Source: Novosphingobium resinovorum
Lineage (GTDB): Bacteria; Pseudomonadota; Alphaproteobacteria; Sphingomonadales; Sphingomonadaceae
NCBI RefSeq assembly: GCF_001742225.1
Contig: NZ_CP017077.1
Coordinates: 124,001 to 188,000 of the forward strand
Length of the DNA stretch: 64,000 nucleotides
Direction of reading: 5' to 3'
In this document: positions 1 to 8,829 of the stretch, in pieces
Layout of the letters: every line of letters begins with the position of its first letter
How positions within the stretch are numbered: the first letter of the stretch is position 1
Position numbers and translations under genes: made by a program
Notes under the pieces: model-generated
What the model saw: the letters and a program-made list of their open reading frames with translations, nothing else
What the model was told of the DNA's origin: nothing
Database searches by the model: none

Positions 1-282
1 ATCTCGGAACTGGAGCGCGATCTGCTGGGATCGCGGTGGGGCCGTGACCGGCTGACGTTGCTGGCCGAAGCCTGTGATGCGCTGAGCGTCGTCCCGGTTC
101 TGGTGCCGCGCGATCAGGTGGACAAGGTGCTGGAGACGGTCGCAGGCACCGCGGGCACGGGCCACCGCGCAAGGCCCGTGACCACCGCCTTCGACGACCT
201 GTTCATCGACCTTGGGAGCGAACACGGCAATGAGTCGGATGGCGAGCCGGGTGACGAACCGGCGAAGGACGGCACTGACTGA
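1..282 (+). CDS. HipB-like antitoxin, C-terminal part (cut by window edge)
   Basis: The frame is open from base 1 and ends in TGA at 280-282, which overlaps the ATG of hipA by one base. About 93 residues are visible. They end in an acidic tail rich in Asp, Glu and Gly. The DNA-binding helix-turn-helix expected of a HipB antitoxin would lie upstream of the window, so the assignment rests on translational coupling to hipA and on the usual hipB-hipA order. If right, the protein binds HipA and represses the operon. It could instead be another small regulator paired with hipA. Confidence 0.6.
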   Translation: MSELERDLLGSRWGRDRLTLLAEACDALSVVPVLVPRDQVDKVLETVAGTAGTGHRARPVTTAFDDLFIDLGSEHGNESDGEPGDEPAKDGTD

Positions 283-1565
283 TGGCCAAGATACCTGCCG
301 TCATGGGCGTGCATCTGCTCGATGCGTCGCGCGGCCCGACGCGGGTCGGGACCCTTACCCGCGATGGCGACGGGGGTGTCTCGTTCGTCGTTGCCGAGAC
401 CTACCTTCAGGACGAACAGCGACCTGTCCTGAGCCTGGGCTGGTTCGATCCTTCTTCGGCCGAGGGCACGCGCGACAGGCTTGCAGCGCGCACCCAAAAG
501 GTGGCGATCAACGGTTTCCTGCCGCCGTGGTTCTCCGGCCTGCTCCCTGAAGGGGCGCTGCACGAGATGGTGCTGGGTGAGATGGGCCCCGGGGATCATG
601 ACCAGTTCGATGTGCTCACCAGGCTGGGCGCCGACCTGCCCGGCGCCGTCCTGGTGACGCCCGAGACGGAATTTCCCGCCTCGGCCGGGCCGGCCGAAAT
701 GGTCGACACACGCGGATTTCAGGCGCCCCTGCCCAGCGGGCTCGTCAAGTTCTCGCTGGCGGGCGTGCAGCTCAAGTTCACCGCCAACCTTCATGACGAA
801 CGCCTGACGGTGCCCGGGCGCGGAGAAAGCGGGCGGTGCATCATCAAAGTCGCGAGCGAGCGGTACGCCGGCCTGCCCGAGGCGGAGCATGCTGGCATGC
901 TGCTTGCGCGCTCACTGGGCGTGAACACCGCCGATTGCCGGCTGGTCTCGCGCGACGTCGTCGAGGGGATACCCGAGGAGATGCTGGAGCACGGCGACCA
1001 GATCCTGGTCGTCGAGCGCTTCGACCGCTCGAGCGACGGCAACCGCATCCACATCGAGGACACCGCGCAGATCCTGGGCGCTGCGGGAGAGCGCAAGTAT
1101 ACCATGGGTACGAGCGAGACGGTGATCAACGCCGTACGGCGCTTCAGCACCGACAACCGCAGCGACATCCTGGAGGCGGTACGGCGCATTGTCGCCGACG
1201 TGCTTCTGGGCAATGGCGACAACCACCTCAAAAACTGGTCTTTCCGTTTTCCGGCGCCCGGGCAGATCCGCCTTTCACCGGCTTACGACATCGTGCCCAC
1301 GGTTCTGTTCATGCCGGGCGACACGATGGCGCTGCAATTCATCGGCACCCGCAGCTTCGAGACCGTCAACCTGCACCGCTTCGAACGGGTCGCCAGGTTC
1401 CTGGATCTCGATCCGCGATGGATGACGCGCGAGGTACGGAATATCGTAGTCAAGGCGCTGGACACCTGGCCTGCCCTGATGCCCGAGTTGCTGCCCCGCG
1501 AGCGCGCGAGCGCCCTGCTGTTGCGCCTTGAGGGCCTGCGCATCGTCCAGGAAGCGCGCGGCTGA
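282..1565 (+). CDS. hipA: HipA-family serine/threonine kinase toxin
   Basis: The protein has 427 residues, normal for HipA. It has an N-terminal subdomain, then the family motif FSLAGVQLKF (about 157-166, Lys165), an ATP-site lysine in CIIKV (about Lys189), the catalytic loop NGDNHLKN (311-318) and a metal-binding YDIV (Asp336). HipA toxins phosphorylate translation components such as glutamyl-tRNA synthetase and induce dormancy; the target here is not predictable. The start ATG overlaps the stop of the upstream antitoxin gene, so the two are translationally coupled. On a plasmid the pair probably acts as an addiction or stability module. All kinase motifs look intact. Confidence 0.92.
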   Translation: MAKIPAVMGVHLLDASRGPTRVGTLTRDGDGGVSFVVAETYLQDEQRPVLSLGWFDPSSAEGTRDRLAARTQKVAINGFLPPWFSGLLPEGALHEMVLGEMGPGDHDQFDVLTRLGADLPGAVLVTPETEFPASAGPAEMVDTRGFQAPLPSGLVKFSLAGVQLKFTANLHDERLTVPGRGESGRCIIKVASERYAGLPEAEHAGMLLARSLGVNTADCRLVSRDVVEGIPEEMLEHGDQILVVERFDRSSDGNRIHIEDTAQILGAAGERKYTMGTSETVINAVRRFSTDNRSDILEAVRRIVADVLLGNGDNHLKNWSFRFPAPGQIRLSPAYDIVPTVLFMPGDTMALQFIGTRSFETVNLHRFERVARFLDLDPRWMTREVRNIVVKALDTWPALMPELLPRERASALLLRLEGLRIVQEARG

Positions 1566-1626
1566 ACCGATCCTCGCACTCCTCGCTGCCCACTGCCCCG
1601 CCCCGCAATGCCCCAAGGAGAAGGCC

Positions 1627-1693
1627 ATGATCGACTTTCGGGAGAATGCGCGCAAACAGCTGCAGCGCGCAAAGGACGAGCTTGCGAGCGCTC
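1627..1693 (+). pseudogene. 5' stub of a small gene cut by the flagellin duplication
   Basis: An ATG preceded by a good ribosome-binding site (AAGGAGAAGG) opens a frame beginning MIDFRENARKQLQRAKDELA. After about 22 codons the sequence runs into the duplicated flagellin segment, which starts at 1694 in another frame. The stub is therefore the surviving start of an unrelated gene whose remainder was replaced by the duplication. The product is not recognised. Confidence 0.5.
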
Positions 1694-3172
1694 AAGGGAA
1701 AAGCAGTCACCCAGACCACAACACGTACGACCTACAGCCTTCCGGATTCGACAGTAAACCCGGCGCACATGCTCTCCGACCTGGTCGCCGGCGGTGCGGC
1801 GAGCGCTATGCCCCCCGGCAGCGATGAAACGCTGGTAAGCGGAACGCGGCGTTTCACATTGCCGACTTCAGACCTTACGCCCAGCGGGTTCGAGGAACTC
1901 ATTAGCCCGCTGGCGCCGGAAGATCCCTCATATCTGCCGATCACCACCAACGCTGCCCGCACGTTTCAGGTGGACGCCGGCGTCACTTCAGGCCGGATAA
2001 ACCTTCTGGTCGACACAGGTTCCGCCAGCTTTGAAGGTTCGAGCGGTGCCGGTGTAGTTGAAATCTGGCAGAACGGGGTGCGTGTCGCCGCATCGGGAGC
2101 GGACTATGTCCGCAGCAGCGAGGCGGTCGCCCCCGGAACGCCCGAGGCCGGGCCATTCATTCTCAGCTTCGATTACGATCCCGAGAATGGCCAGGACATT
2201 GAAATCCGCGTGCCTGCCGGTAACGCCGGTCTCGCGATCGAAGGGCTGCAGCTCCAGGATCCTGACCTTACGATCCCCGAGCCTGTAGAGCGCTGGAAAA
2301 GCGCAATTGCCTATCAGACGCCTGCAGCATTCGATTCTCCCCTCGCCTCGGCGGACCCGGAACAGGTGGCTGCGGCCAGAGACGATCCGTTTGGCGAACG
2401 TGCATTGCCCGAAGGGGTCGTCGCTCAGTTCCCATTGGATCCTGGCCCGCTGGCAGCACACATCGACATCGCGTTCGACGCCTACGAACGAGCGGATACC
2501 ATGGAAATATGGCAAGGCGGGATCCGACTTGCCGCCACGGGTCAGCCGGCGGGCACGGAGGGTGCGCAAGTCGGCGAAGGTGCGGCTCGCAGCGGCCTCA
2601 GTGTCCTGAGCTTCGACTATGACCCCGCGCGCGGCCCGCTTACAGTCATGGTCAACAACAGCGAGCATGACGCCTCGAGCGCTTGGGCGGTGGGTGCGAT
2701 TTCGATGGGACCCTACGGTTCTTCGCCCGCATCGACCGGCGATGTCGTTAAGGTTGTCGCGAGCTCGCAAACCACCGGACGAGGGAATGTGCGATACGAC
2801 TTTGCAACCGATACGCGAGGCGGCACCGAACGCATCGTATCGCGCGATCTCAGCCTCAGATCACTCGGCCTCGATCCTATCGATTGGGACGACCCTGACA
2901 GCTTGGCGCAAAAGGTCGAAAGGGCCAGCGGAACCGTAGGTTCTGCATTGCGCTATTTTGGAGCCCACTCGGGCTCCCTTGAGGTGCGCCAACATAGTCA
3001 GACCGTTGGCATTGCCATCGCAACCGAGGCGCTCGGCAACCTGGTGGATGCGGACATGTCTGTTCAGTCGGCTCGAATTGCCGCGCTCCGATTGCGGCAG
3101 CAACTCGCTGCGCAAACACTGGCCATCACCAATCAGCAGCCGGAGTTCCTGCTGGCACTGTTCCGCACATGA
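1694..3172 (+). pseudogene. Flagellin fragment, 5'-truncated duplicate
   Basis: From 1694 the translation is nearly identical to residues about 139-629 of the full flagellin on the minus strand at 53770-55659, differing at a handful of residues. The conserved N-terminal flagellin helices (about 138 residues needed for polymerisation) are missing. The frame is open because a chance ATG at 1646 gives a fused 508-residue ORF, but no normal flagellin N-terminus is present. The conserved C-terminal helix (LVDADMSVQSARIAALRLRQ) is retained. It is best read as a non-functional copy, though it could act as a donor for gene conversion. Confidence 0.85.
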
Positions 3173-3654
3173 TCCGCGGGTGAGGGTTGCAGAGGATCTT
3201 CTGGCCAACGTACTTACAATGCCGATGTAGGGAGCTGCGAAAATTGCGTCCTAACACTCTATCCGCCATCTTGGCCGGCCTTCACATCACCCGCGATGAC
3301 GAGACGATGGCCCGGGCCATCTATCCGGTACTGATGGATGTCATCCGTCGCCGCGCGAGTATTGATCTGGCGAACCTGGCCCTCGCTGTGCGCGAACGTT
3401 GTCCCGAGCCCGAGCATCCGATTTATCGGCTGAGACCTGACGATCTTCCCAGGCCGCTGCAGGTCCTGCGCGCCTTCACCTCTCCACGTGGGTACCCCGA
3501 CATGACGTGTGTGGTGGTTCAAGGCACAGCGCCCCTGACCGCCGAAGATTACGCGGACCCGACGCGGGCGGCCGCTCGCGCGTTTACTTTTGACTGGCCA
3601 TCCGTGGAAGAGCAGCTTGCACTGCAATGCGACAAGTGGCGCCGAGATTTCGAG
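1694..3654 (+). repeat. Large inverted repeat, copy A (flagellin 3' part and downstream gene)
   Basis: This 1961-bp segment matches 53288-55248 on the opposite strand, also 1961 bp, with only scattered substitutions and no net indel. Homology begins at AAGGGAAAAGC (1694) and ends at CGAGATTTCGAG (3654). The two copies enclose about 49.6 kb, so recombination between them would invert that block. Confidence 0.9.
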
Positions 3655-3666
3655 GGCAGAGCATAA
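3244..3666 (+). CDS. Unknown protein encoded downstream of flagellin, copy A
   Basis: The protein has about 140 residues. A TTG start is favoured because GGAG lies about 8 bases upstream (TAGGGAGCTGCGAAAA-TTG); the frame is open further upstream but without a ribosome-binding site. It is a soluble protein with no signal peptide or membrane segment and I do not recognise the family. It follows the flagellin gene in both copies of the duplication, which suggests a role tied to flagellin, perhaps as a chaperone or regulator (inference). Copy A and copy B (53276-53698) differ mainly at the last residues, where the repeat ends. Confidence 0.6.
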   Translation: MRPNTLSAILAGLHITRDDETMARAIYPVLMDVIRRRASIDLANLALAVRERCPEPEHPIYRLRPDDLPRPLQVLRAFTSPRGYPDMTCVVVQGTAPLTAEDYADPTRAAARAFTFDWPSVEEQLALQCDKWRRDFEGRA

Positions 3667-3766
3667 TCAACGCGATGAGGCTATCCGCCGTCAGCGGCCT
3701 TGGCACAGATCAGGAGTTGAGATTTCAGGAGGGTTTGGACTTCCTCGTAGTGACAAAGGAACGCAT

Positions 3767-3928
3767 ATGAAGCCCAATCGCTTGTTGCGAAAATTGCCAA
3801 CCAAGGTCTCTGCCGAAGCGGCGGTGAACGGCGCCGGCCGGCAGACGAGGCGGTTTTTCTCTGCAGGCTACAAGTTCGGCATCGTGCTCGAAGGACTGCG
3901 TAGCGTGGATAGGGTAGCGGGGTTTTAG
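3767..3928 (+). pseudogene. Possible IS3-type orfA relic
   Basis: A 53-codon frame contains TRRFFSAGYKFGIVLEGLR, which resembles the first helix of IS3-family OrfA proteins (RRxFSxExKxxIVxEAL). It stops shortly afterwards and no OrfB is present. An AAAGGA sequence precedes the ATG. It could equally be a chance frame. Confidence 0.3.
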
Positions 3929-3932
3929 CGGC

Positions 3933-4070
3933 GTGAAGGCAGTGTGCATATGCACGGATTTGTTCCTGCTGATCGACCAGCACCACATGCCCGACTTTCC
4001 AATGTTCGACACCGCAAAGCTGCACTGCAATGCCGCCATTGCTCTGGCGGCGCGCGCAGCCTGCGCCTAG
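3933..4070 (+). CDS. Small unrecognised ORF
   Basis: A GTG-initiated frame of 45 codons ends in TAG and is rich in Ala, His and Cys. No ribosome-binding site is convincing and there is no family match I recognise. It is listed only because it fills an otherwise empty gap between the duplicated segment and the exporter pseudogene. Confidence 0.2.
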   Translation: MKAVCICTDLFLLIDQHHMPDFPMFDTAKLHCNAAIALAARAACA

Positions 4071-4123
4071 TGACAGCGCGGCTATGCCCGCATCGCCGCC
4101 ACTAGTATTTCCGAAAGACAGCC

Positions 4124-4763
4124 ATGATCGCGTCCCTCATCACCTATTCGGCAGCGCTGGGCATTGCCGCCGCAATTCCGGGCCCAGGGGTCGCGGCGGT
4201 CGTGGGCCAGTCTATGGGCAATGGGCTGAAGGCGGCCCTGTTCCTGCTTGGCGGGATCATTCTGGGCGATCTGACCTACCTTACCGTCGCGGTCGCCGGA
4301 CTTGCCGGTATCGCCAAGGCCTTCTCGGGCGCCTTCCTGGTCATCAAGGTTCTGGGCGGCTGCTATCTTGCCTACATCGCCTGGAAAATGTGGACCAGTA
4401 CGGGCGGTATCGTTCAGGCGCGCGCAAAGGAAAGCCCGAGCGGCCTTGGCTCGTTTCTCAGCGGATATTCGCTGACGCTGGGCAACCCCAAGACCATCGT
4501 GTTCTACCTTGCCCTTTTGCCCACGGTTCTGGATCTCGGCGCGGTCGGTCGGACTGGCGCAATGGGCTGCGCTGGCATGCGTCACGGCATTGACGCTGGT
4601 GGTCACGCTGGCGCCTTACGCAATCCTGGCGCATCGCGCCCGCAGCGTGATCGCCCGGCCATCGGCGCTGCAACGCATCACGCGTGCCGCAGCCGCCATC
4701 ATCGGATCAACCGGCGTGATCGTCTTGGGCCAGGCCGCACGGGAACTCTCGCGCCGCACCTGA
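4124..4763 (+). pseudogene. LysE/RhtB-family amino-acid exporter, frameshifted
   Basis: The first part (4124-4546) encodes the typical LysE start with hydrophobic helices and the PGPGVAAVVGQS motif near residue 20. The downstream part continues in another frame (SVGLAQWAALACVTALTL to 4763). The break is explained by a 4-bp tandem duplication GGTCGGTC at 4543-4550; removing one GGTC restores LGAVGLAQWAAL. LysE proteins export amino acids or homoserine lactones through six membrane helices. This copy should be inactive unless the duplication is a sequencing error. Confidence 0.85.
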
Positions 4764-4798
4764 CCCGCGACCAGGAAGTCATTTCGAATTAGGATACC

Positions 4799-5350
4799 AT
4801 GTTGAACTGCCAAAAAATTCGCATCCTGGCTGCGGCATCAATCACGGCGATGCTCGTTCCGAACAGCAGCCTTGCAGCCGGTCCGGCGGCACAGCCGGAC
4901 TTCTTCGGCGCCGCCCTATGCGAACCCGCCTACAGCTTCGGGCTTGCTACGCAGCTTTATGAGGAAGCCGAAAAGCTCGGTCGGCCCGACACGTCAGTAT
5001 TGGGTGCGATCTATGCCCTGCCCACGCCCATCGAGCGCGAAGGCCTCACAGCCCGGGCCGCTGTGTTCGCTGGCACCTCCATCGGTGTGCTGCTGGACGG
5101 CGAAGTCGCTGAACAGGCAGCGCAGCGCTATCATCTGGTCCGGGAAAACAACCACCTGCTGGGCGCATCGAAACGCGGATTTTCCCGTGAATTGCCCGAT
5201 GACCGGCAGGCCATGAAAGACCTCGGGATTATCTCGATCGTGGCACGGGAAAGCGGCGCCCTTCATCGTAAAACCTTGCTGGCCTGCGAATTCGTTTCGC
5301 ACGAAGACCGGAAGGCTCTGCAAAGCCTAGAGGTGGAGAAAGGACGCTAA
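4799..5350 (+). CDS. Secreted protein of unknown function
   Basis: The protein has 183 residues with a clear signal peptide: a basic start, a hydrophobic stretch at about 9-25 and a likely cleavage after SLAAG. The mature part is soluble with two cysteines. It is probably periplasmic. I do not recognise the family. It stands alone between a broken exporter and an IS relic. Confidence 0.65.
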   Translation: MLNCQKIRILAAASITAMLVPNSSLAAGPAAQPDFFGAALCEPAYSFGLATQLYEEAEKLGRPDTSVLGAIYALPTPIEREGLTARAAVFAGTSIGVLLDGEVAEQAAQRYHLVRENNHLLGASKRGFSRELPDDRQAMKDLGIISIVARESGALHRKTLLACEFVSHEDRKALQSLEVEKGR

Positions 5351-5383
5351 TCTCGCGAAAAGAGGCATGACCAGATCGACGCG

Positions 5384-6073
5384 ATGGTGCGAACCCGCTT
5401 CCACAACAACGGTCGGATCTGGGCCCCCGTGAAGCGCATCTATGCACCTTCTGCGGTGGTGGCGGAGGCCGCCAGCAAACTGGCGGCCATGCTGACGGCT
5501 TCGTGCTGGGCATCGGCTTGGGCCGGGCGTGACCATGGGGCGAGACGGCCACTATGGCCGCCCCGAGGTCATGGCCTCTGCGAGGCGGCCGGCGTCGACT
5601 ATGTGTTTGTTCTGCCCACCAACGCTGCGCTGCGCGCTGATCCGGTCATCGTCGTGAGCGCCGACGCCTGCGCGGTCAAGCGCGCCCAGGAAGGCCGGGT
5701 GGTTTTGCGCAATTATGCCGGGACCCGTTAGGGTGCGAAGAGCTGGAAATGTCAGCGCCGCGTCGCCGTCCCGATCGAGGCAAGCACGCTCGGGATGGAC
5801 ATCCGCTACGTCGTTACTTCGCTGACCAAGAGCTCGGCCGAGCACATCTACGACACGCTCTACTGCGCCCGGGACCAGGCCGAGAATCTGATCAAGCGGC
5901 ACAAGGCCCAGCTCGCCAGCGATCGCACTTCGTGCCGCTCGGCCAACGCCAACGAGATGCGGCTGATCCTGCATACTGCCGCCTACTGGGTGCTGTCGCC
6001 CATCCAGCAGGCCATCCCCAAGGCCACCGCGCTCGCCACCGCCGAGTTCGCAACGCTACGCCTGCCCCGATGA
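5384..6073 (+). pseudogene. IS1380-family transposase relic
   Basis: The translation matches the C-terminal half of IS1380 transposases: GRDGHYGRPEVMA in one frame, then GVDYVFVLPTNAALRADPVI after a 1-base loss near 5575, then an in-frame TAG at 5729-5731, then DIRYVVTSLTKSSAEHIYDT and HTAAYWVL. The end is also degenerate. The N-terminal half and the inverted terminal repeats are not found, so this is an immobile remnant. Confidence 0.85.
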
Positions 6074-6470
6074 AACCGTGTTCAAAGACATCGCTACCAG
6101 CCTTCCGACTGCCCCCACATAGCCACCGCGGCCGTGCCGCCCAAAGCCCGAAACCTTACCCGTCAGCTTCGAAAAGCCCCCTGATCCCGCCGCGCTGAAA
6201 AGCGCACGTGGAGGCGCTCGCCCTGATCACTCGCTCAAAAGCAGATCGCGACCGAACAAGCCTGGCGGTGCTATCCTCAAGAATAGGACAAGCTAAACGT
6301 AAACGGTCTGTGAGCGGTTCAGTCAACGAATCCGGCCCGGCATCCGGAGATGCCATGGGTAGCTTGCCGTGGTTGTCCGCATACCTACTCATATGCAAGC
6401 CTCTGGGGTGACGCTCATCGGGCAGTTGCACATTGACCCCAAGACGACCGGTTCTGTCGCGCATTGGGGG

Positions 6471-6487
6471 TCGCTGCTTAAGGTACG
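6471..6487 (-). repeat. Iteron-like site downstream of repA
   Basis: TCGCTGCTTAAGGTACG matches the inverse-orientation form of the iterons found upstream of repA (CAGCGA...GTACC on the other strand). It lies beyond the 3' end of repA. Confidence 0.6.
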
Positions 6488-6602
6488 CACGGATGCACGA
6501 CGGTAGTGCGGGCGTACTTCAATCAGCGATTAGGCCAATCATCTGAACGATGGCGTACAAGAGATAGCTCGAAGCTGGAGTGCTGAAACAGCTGAGCTAT
6601 GC

Positions 6603-6619
6603 GTCGCTGTTTAAGGTAT
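6603..6619 (-). repeat. Iteron-like site downstream of repA
   Basis: GTCGCTGTTTAAGGTAT has the same core as the site at 6471 and the iterons at 8181 and 8671. Confidence 0.6.
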
Positions 6620-6665
6620 GGTATGCCCGTTGATGCGTTGTTGACGCAGTGATGCCGATAGCAGA

Positions 6666-6680
6666 TTCTCCAATGGAGAA
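6666..6680. promoter_or_regulatory. Candidate parS site (ParB-binding palindrome)
   Basis: TTCTCCAATGGAGAA is a perfect inverted repeat with 7-bp arms around one central base. The same 15-mer occurs at 10280, 10367 and 10597, and with one mismatch at 10476, all near parAB. Confidence 0.7.
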
Positions 6681-6700
6681 CGGCGCTAACCTGCTTGAAA

Positions 6701-8134
6701 TCAGGCAGGCTTCGGCCATTTTTCTACATATCGCTTCCAGCGGTCCTTGAGCTGGTCGCCCTCCAGACTGTCAATCTCGTTTCCGAGAAGTTTCCTGAAA
6801 GCATCGGCCATGACCGTCACGGAGTTGTTTGATCCAAAGTCCCTTCCGATGCGATACAGCTCGGGCTCTGCGAATTCCAGTGCACCACTTTTGGGAAAGC
6901 GTATAGCTGGGCCGGACATAACCGGCTTGGGCTTATCGGAACTGTGCAACCTCAGCAGGCCTGCGTCCTCAGGCGCTGCCTGCGCCAGCTTCCTGGCGCC
7001 CCTCTTCTCCCCCTGGATAAGCAGCATACCCTTAGTCGGCTTCTCAGCGTAACGCAGGCGGATGATGAGATCGCTCATATCGACCGAGTGACGCGCCTGC
7101 TGGTAGACACCAGAGACCTCGTCCCAGGCAGCACGCACGGACTGACGGAATTTCGTCATCGTGCTCGATTGATTCCCCAAATGCTTGGCAAGGTCAGCCC
7201 AGTTGAGGCGCACCTCTGTCCCCTGAGGTATGCGTGGAAGCCGATATGCGAGCCAGGTGTAGAGATCGAGCTTCGTGGCACTGTCCTTCAGTGCGACGAT
7301 CGCCCGTTCATTGAAAGGAACCGAATGCTTCAGCAGCTCTCCATAGAACTCTTCTGACAAGACAAAGTGCGAGACAAAGGTCCCCTCCCCCGTTCTGAGA
7401 CCCGCGTACCGATTGACGATCCGCATGTCATTGACTGCAAACGCACGCATCTGCTCGCTCGGAACCTTCTCCCCCTTCTTCCCTTTGCCGGCGGGTGGAG
7501 CGCTTTCGTCCCAGCGGATTGTCCATTGGCAATTGAGGATTCGATCGATTTGATCCTGAACGCTGGTGCGTGTGCCACGTTTGCCGCCAGAGGAAGTGTT
7601 CGTGATCCCCATGCGCCGCAGCCAGCTTGAAAAGGAGCTCCCCAGATAGATTTCCCGGGTTCGCGTGCGCACTGCTTCGGTCATGATATAGATCATGATC
7701 AGCCGCGCATGGCGACCATACGGTACCCCTCTGTTCACCGCTACGAATTCACCATTCGGTCCTATGGGCTCCTGCCGCTCCATAGGCTGAATGATAAGCG
7801 AGATGTTCCCGTCACGCCTGATAACCGGCGCACTCTGGTCCTTGGGCGCCTTCACTGGAAGGGACATGGCGCAAAGTGCCGAGTGCATGAAGTTTGGAAG
7901 CGATTCTTCTTCCATCACATAATGGACGGCGTCGAAAATCCGCTTTGCGTCTGGCGTGTCGGCCAGTGCCCTCACATCGGCAACTGGACTGTGCTTCAAG
8001 GCCTCGACAAACTGTGCTCCCAGTGGAAGCATGATCTGAGCATCGCTCTCGCCTGTTTTGCGCCTTGCCACAGAATCACCCTTGGGAATCACCGATCGAT
8101 GCCCCGATTTTGCCGAAATGCCGGTTAAACGCAA
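6701..8134 (-). CDS. repA: Plasmid replication initiator, RPA/RepA type
   Basis: The protein has 477 residues and resembles the RPA-domain initiators of large sphingomonad plasmids. The central part contains the conserved stretch YGRHARLIMIYIMTEAVRTR followed by LGSSFSSWLRRMGI, and a basic C-terminal half. It would bind iterons in the adjacent origin and recruit DnaA and helicase. The gene is read away from the iteron array at 8181-8687, the usual arrangement in which the iterons also control repA expression. The gene is intact. The start ATG at 8134 is the first in frame after the origin. Confidence 0.9.
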   Translation of the reverse strand: MRLTGISAKSGHRSVIPKGDSVARRKTGESDAQIMLPLGAQFVEALKHSPVADVRALADTPDAKRIFDAVHYVMEEESLPNFMHSALCAMSLPVKAPKDQSAPVIRRDGNISLIIQPMERQEPIGPNGEFVAVNRGVPYGRHARLIMIYIMTEAVRTRTREIYLGSSFSSWLRRMGITNTSSGGKRGTRTSVQDQIDRILNCQWTIRWDESAPPAGKGKKGEKVPSEQMRAFAVNDMRIVNRYAGLRTGEGTFVSHFVLSEEFYGELLKHSVPFNERAIVALKDSATKLDLYTWLAYRLPRIPQGTEVRLNWADLAKHLGNQSSTMTKFRQSVRAAWDEVSGVYQQARHSVDMSDLIIRLRYAEKPTKGMLLIQGEKRGARKLAQAAPEDAGLLRLHSSDKPKPVMSGPAIRFPKSGALEFAEPELYRIGRDFGSNNSVTVMADAFRKLLGNEIDSLEGDQLKDRWKRYVEKWPKPA

Positions 8135-8180
8135 GCTGTTGGCGGTTTTTTAGCCGGGATACCTCCGAAAGTGCCAATGG

Positions 8181-8198
8181 GTCGCTGATAAAGGTACG
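8181..8198 (-). repeat. Iteron (inverse orientation)
   Basis: GTCGCTGATAAAGGTACG is the first iteron upstream of repA and is preceded by CAATGG, as is the copy at 8482. Confidence 0.7.
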
Positions 8199-8301
8199 CT
8201 GCGAAAATTCCATTAAGCTTTTTTTTTTGGAAACCCCGATCGCGTCTAACCGGAGGAAGGTATCTCCCAAAGGGAGTAGGATTCGGTAGTAGGTTAGATC
8301 G

Positions 8302-8383
8302 CATACTTTAAACAGCGCTCGATCGTACGTTTTCCAGCGTATGTTCGTACCTTTTCCAGCGTTCCTTCATACCTTCGTCAGCG
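8302..8383 (+). repeat. Four direct iterons with 22-bp periodicity
   Basis: The 16-bp units start at 8302 (CATACTTTAAACAGCG), 8324 (CGTACGTTTTCCAGCG), 8346 (CGTACCTTTTCCAGCG) and 8368 (CATACCTTCGTCAGCG). The constant 22-bp step places the sites on the same face of the helix, as expected for cooperative RepA binding. Confidence 0.85.
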
Positions 8384-8394
8384 ATGGTACAATT

Positions 8395-8403
8395 TTATCC
8401 ACA
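8395..8403 (+). promoter_or_regulatory. DnaA box
   Basis: TTATCCACA is identical to the consensus DnaA-binding 9-mer and lies 11 bp after the last of the four phased iterons. Confidence 0.75.
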
Positions 8404-8481
8404 GCCCCTGACTCTCCTCAAATGCCGGCAGCATCCCGATTTGCGGTTTTGACGATGAAGCTAACCAGAAACCGCCAATGG

Positions 8482-8498
8482 ATCGCTGTTTACGGTAT
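8482..8498 (-). repeat. Iteron (inverse orientation)
   Basis: ATCGCTGTTTACGGTAT follows CCAATGG and shares the CGCTG...GGTA core. Confidence 0.65.
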
Positions 8499-8595
8499 TC
8501 TCGAAAGCGGGATTGAGGAGTGGACCCCCATCGCGAGGTTTGAGTACCGGAAGAGATTTTGTTTGCGCCAATCATCCGGCACCGACCACGAAACC

Positions 8596-8612
8596 GTACC
8601 GTAATCAGCGAT
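8596..8612 (+). repeat. Iteron (direct orientation)
   Basis: GTACCGTAATCAGCGAT carries the GTACC...CAGCG core in the same orientation as the phased array. Confidence 0.65.
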
Positions 8613-8670
8613 GACGTTTGACCTGAAGCTTGCTGGATTTTCCACTTCCGAAGCGGAAAAGTGACAAATG

Positions 8671-8687
8671 GTCGCTGTTTTCGGTAT
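8671..8687 (-). repeat. Iteron (inverse orientation)
   Basis: GTCGCTGTTTTCGGTAT follows AAATG and lies about 140 bp before the parA start. Confidence 0.65.
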
Positions 8688-8829
8688 CTTTGAAACGGAG
8701 AAAATGGCCCATGTCTTGGGAATGAACGACAGTTCTAGATTTTCGTTGTCGAAATTCGCGATAGAACCTAAAGAAAATCGACAACGAGGCCGTGCGCCTC
8801 GATAATCCGAGAGTCACAAGAGGACAAGC

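Larger units (their letters stand above)
6074..6700. other. Gene-free stretch holding iterons and a parS-like site
   Basis: No credible gene is visible. The right half contains two iteron-like copies (6471-6487 and 6603-6619) and one 15-bp partition palindrome (6666-6680), and so belongs functionally to the replication and partition region. Confidence 0.6.
8135..8829. other. Replication origin region (oriV)
   Basis: This 0.7-kb gap between divergent repA and parA holds at least eight iteron-like sites, a perfect DnaA box, a run of 12 T near 8217-8228 and generally AT-rich DNA. Four iterons (starting at 8302, 8324, 8346, 8368) are spaced exactly 22 bp apart. Others lie at 8181 (inverse), 8482 (inverse), 8596 (direct) and 8671 (inverse). 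The combination is typical of an iteron-controlled theta-replicating plasmid origin. No protein gene is credible here. Confidence 0.85.

Noticed and set aside
114..890. 258-codon minus-strand frame opposite hipA
   Set aside because: Fully antisense to an intact kinase gene; codon pattern explained by hipA.
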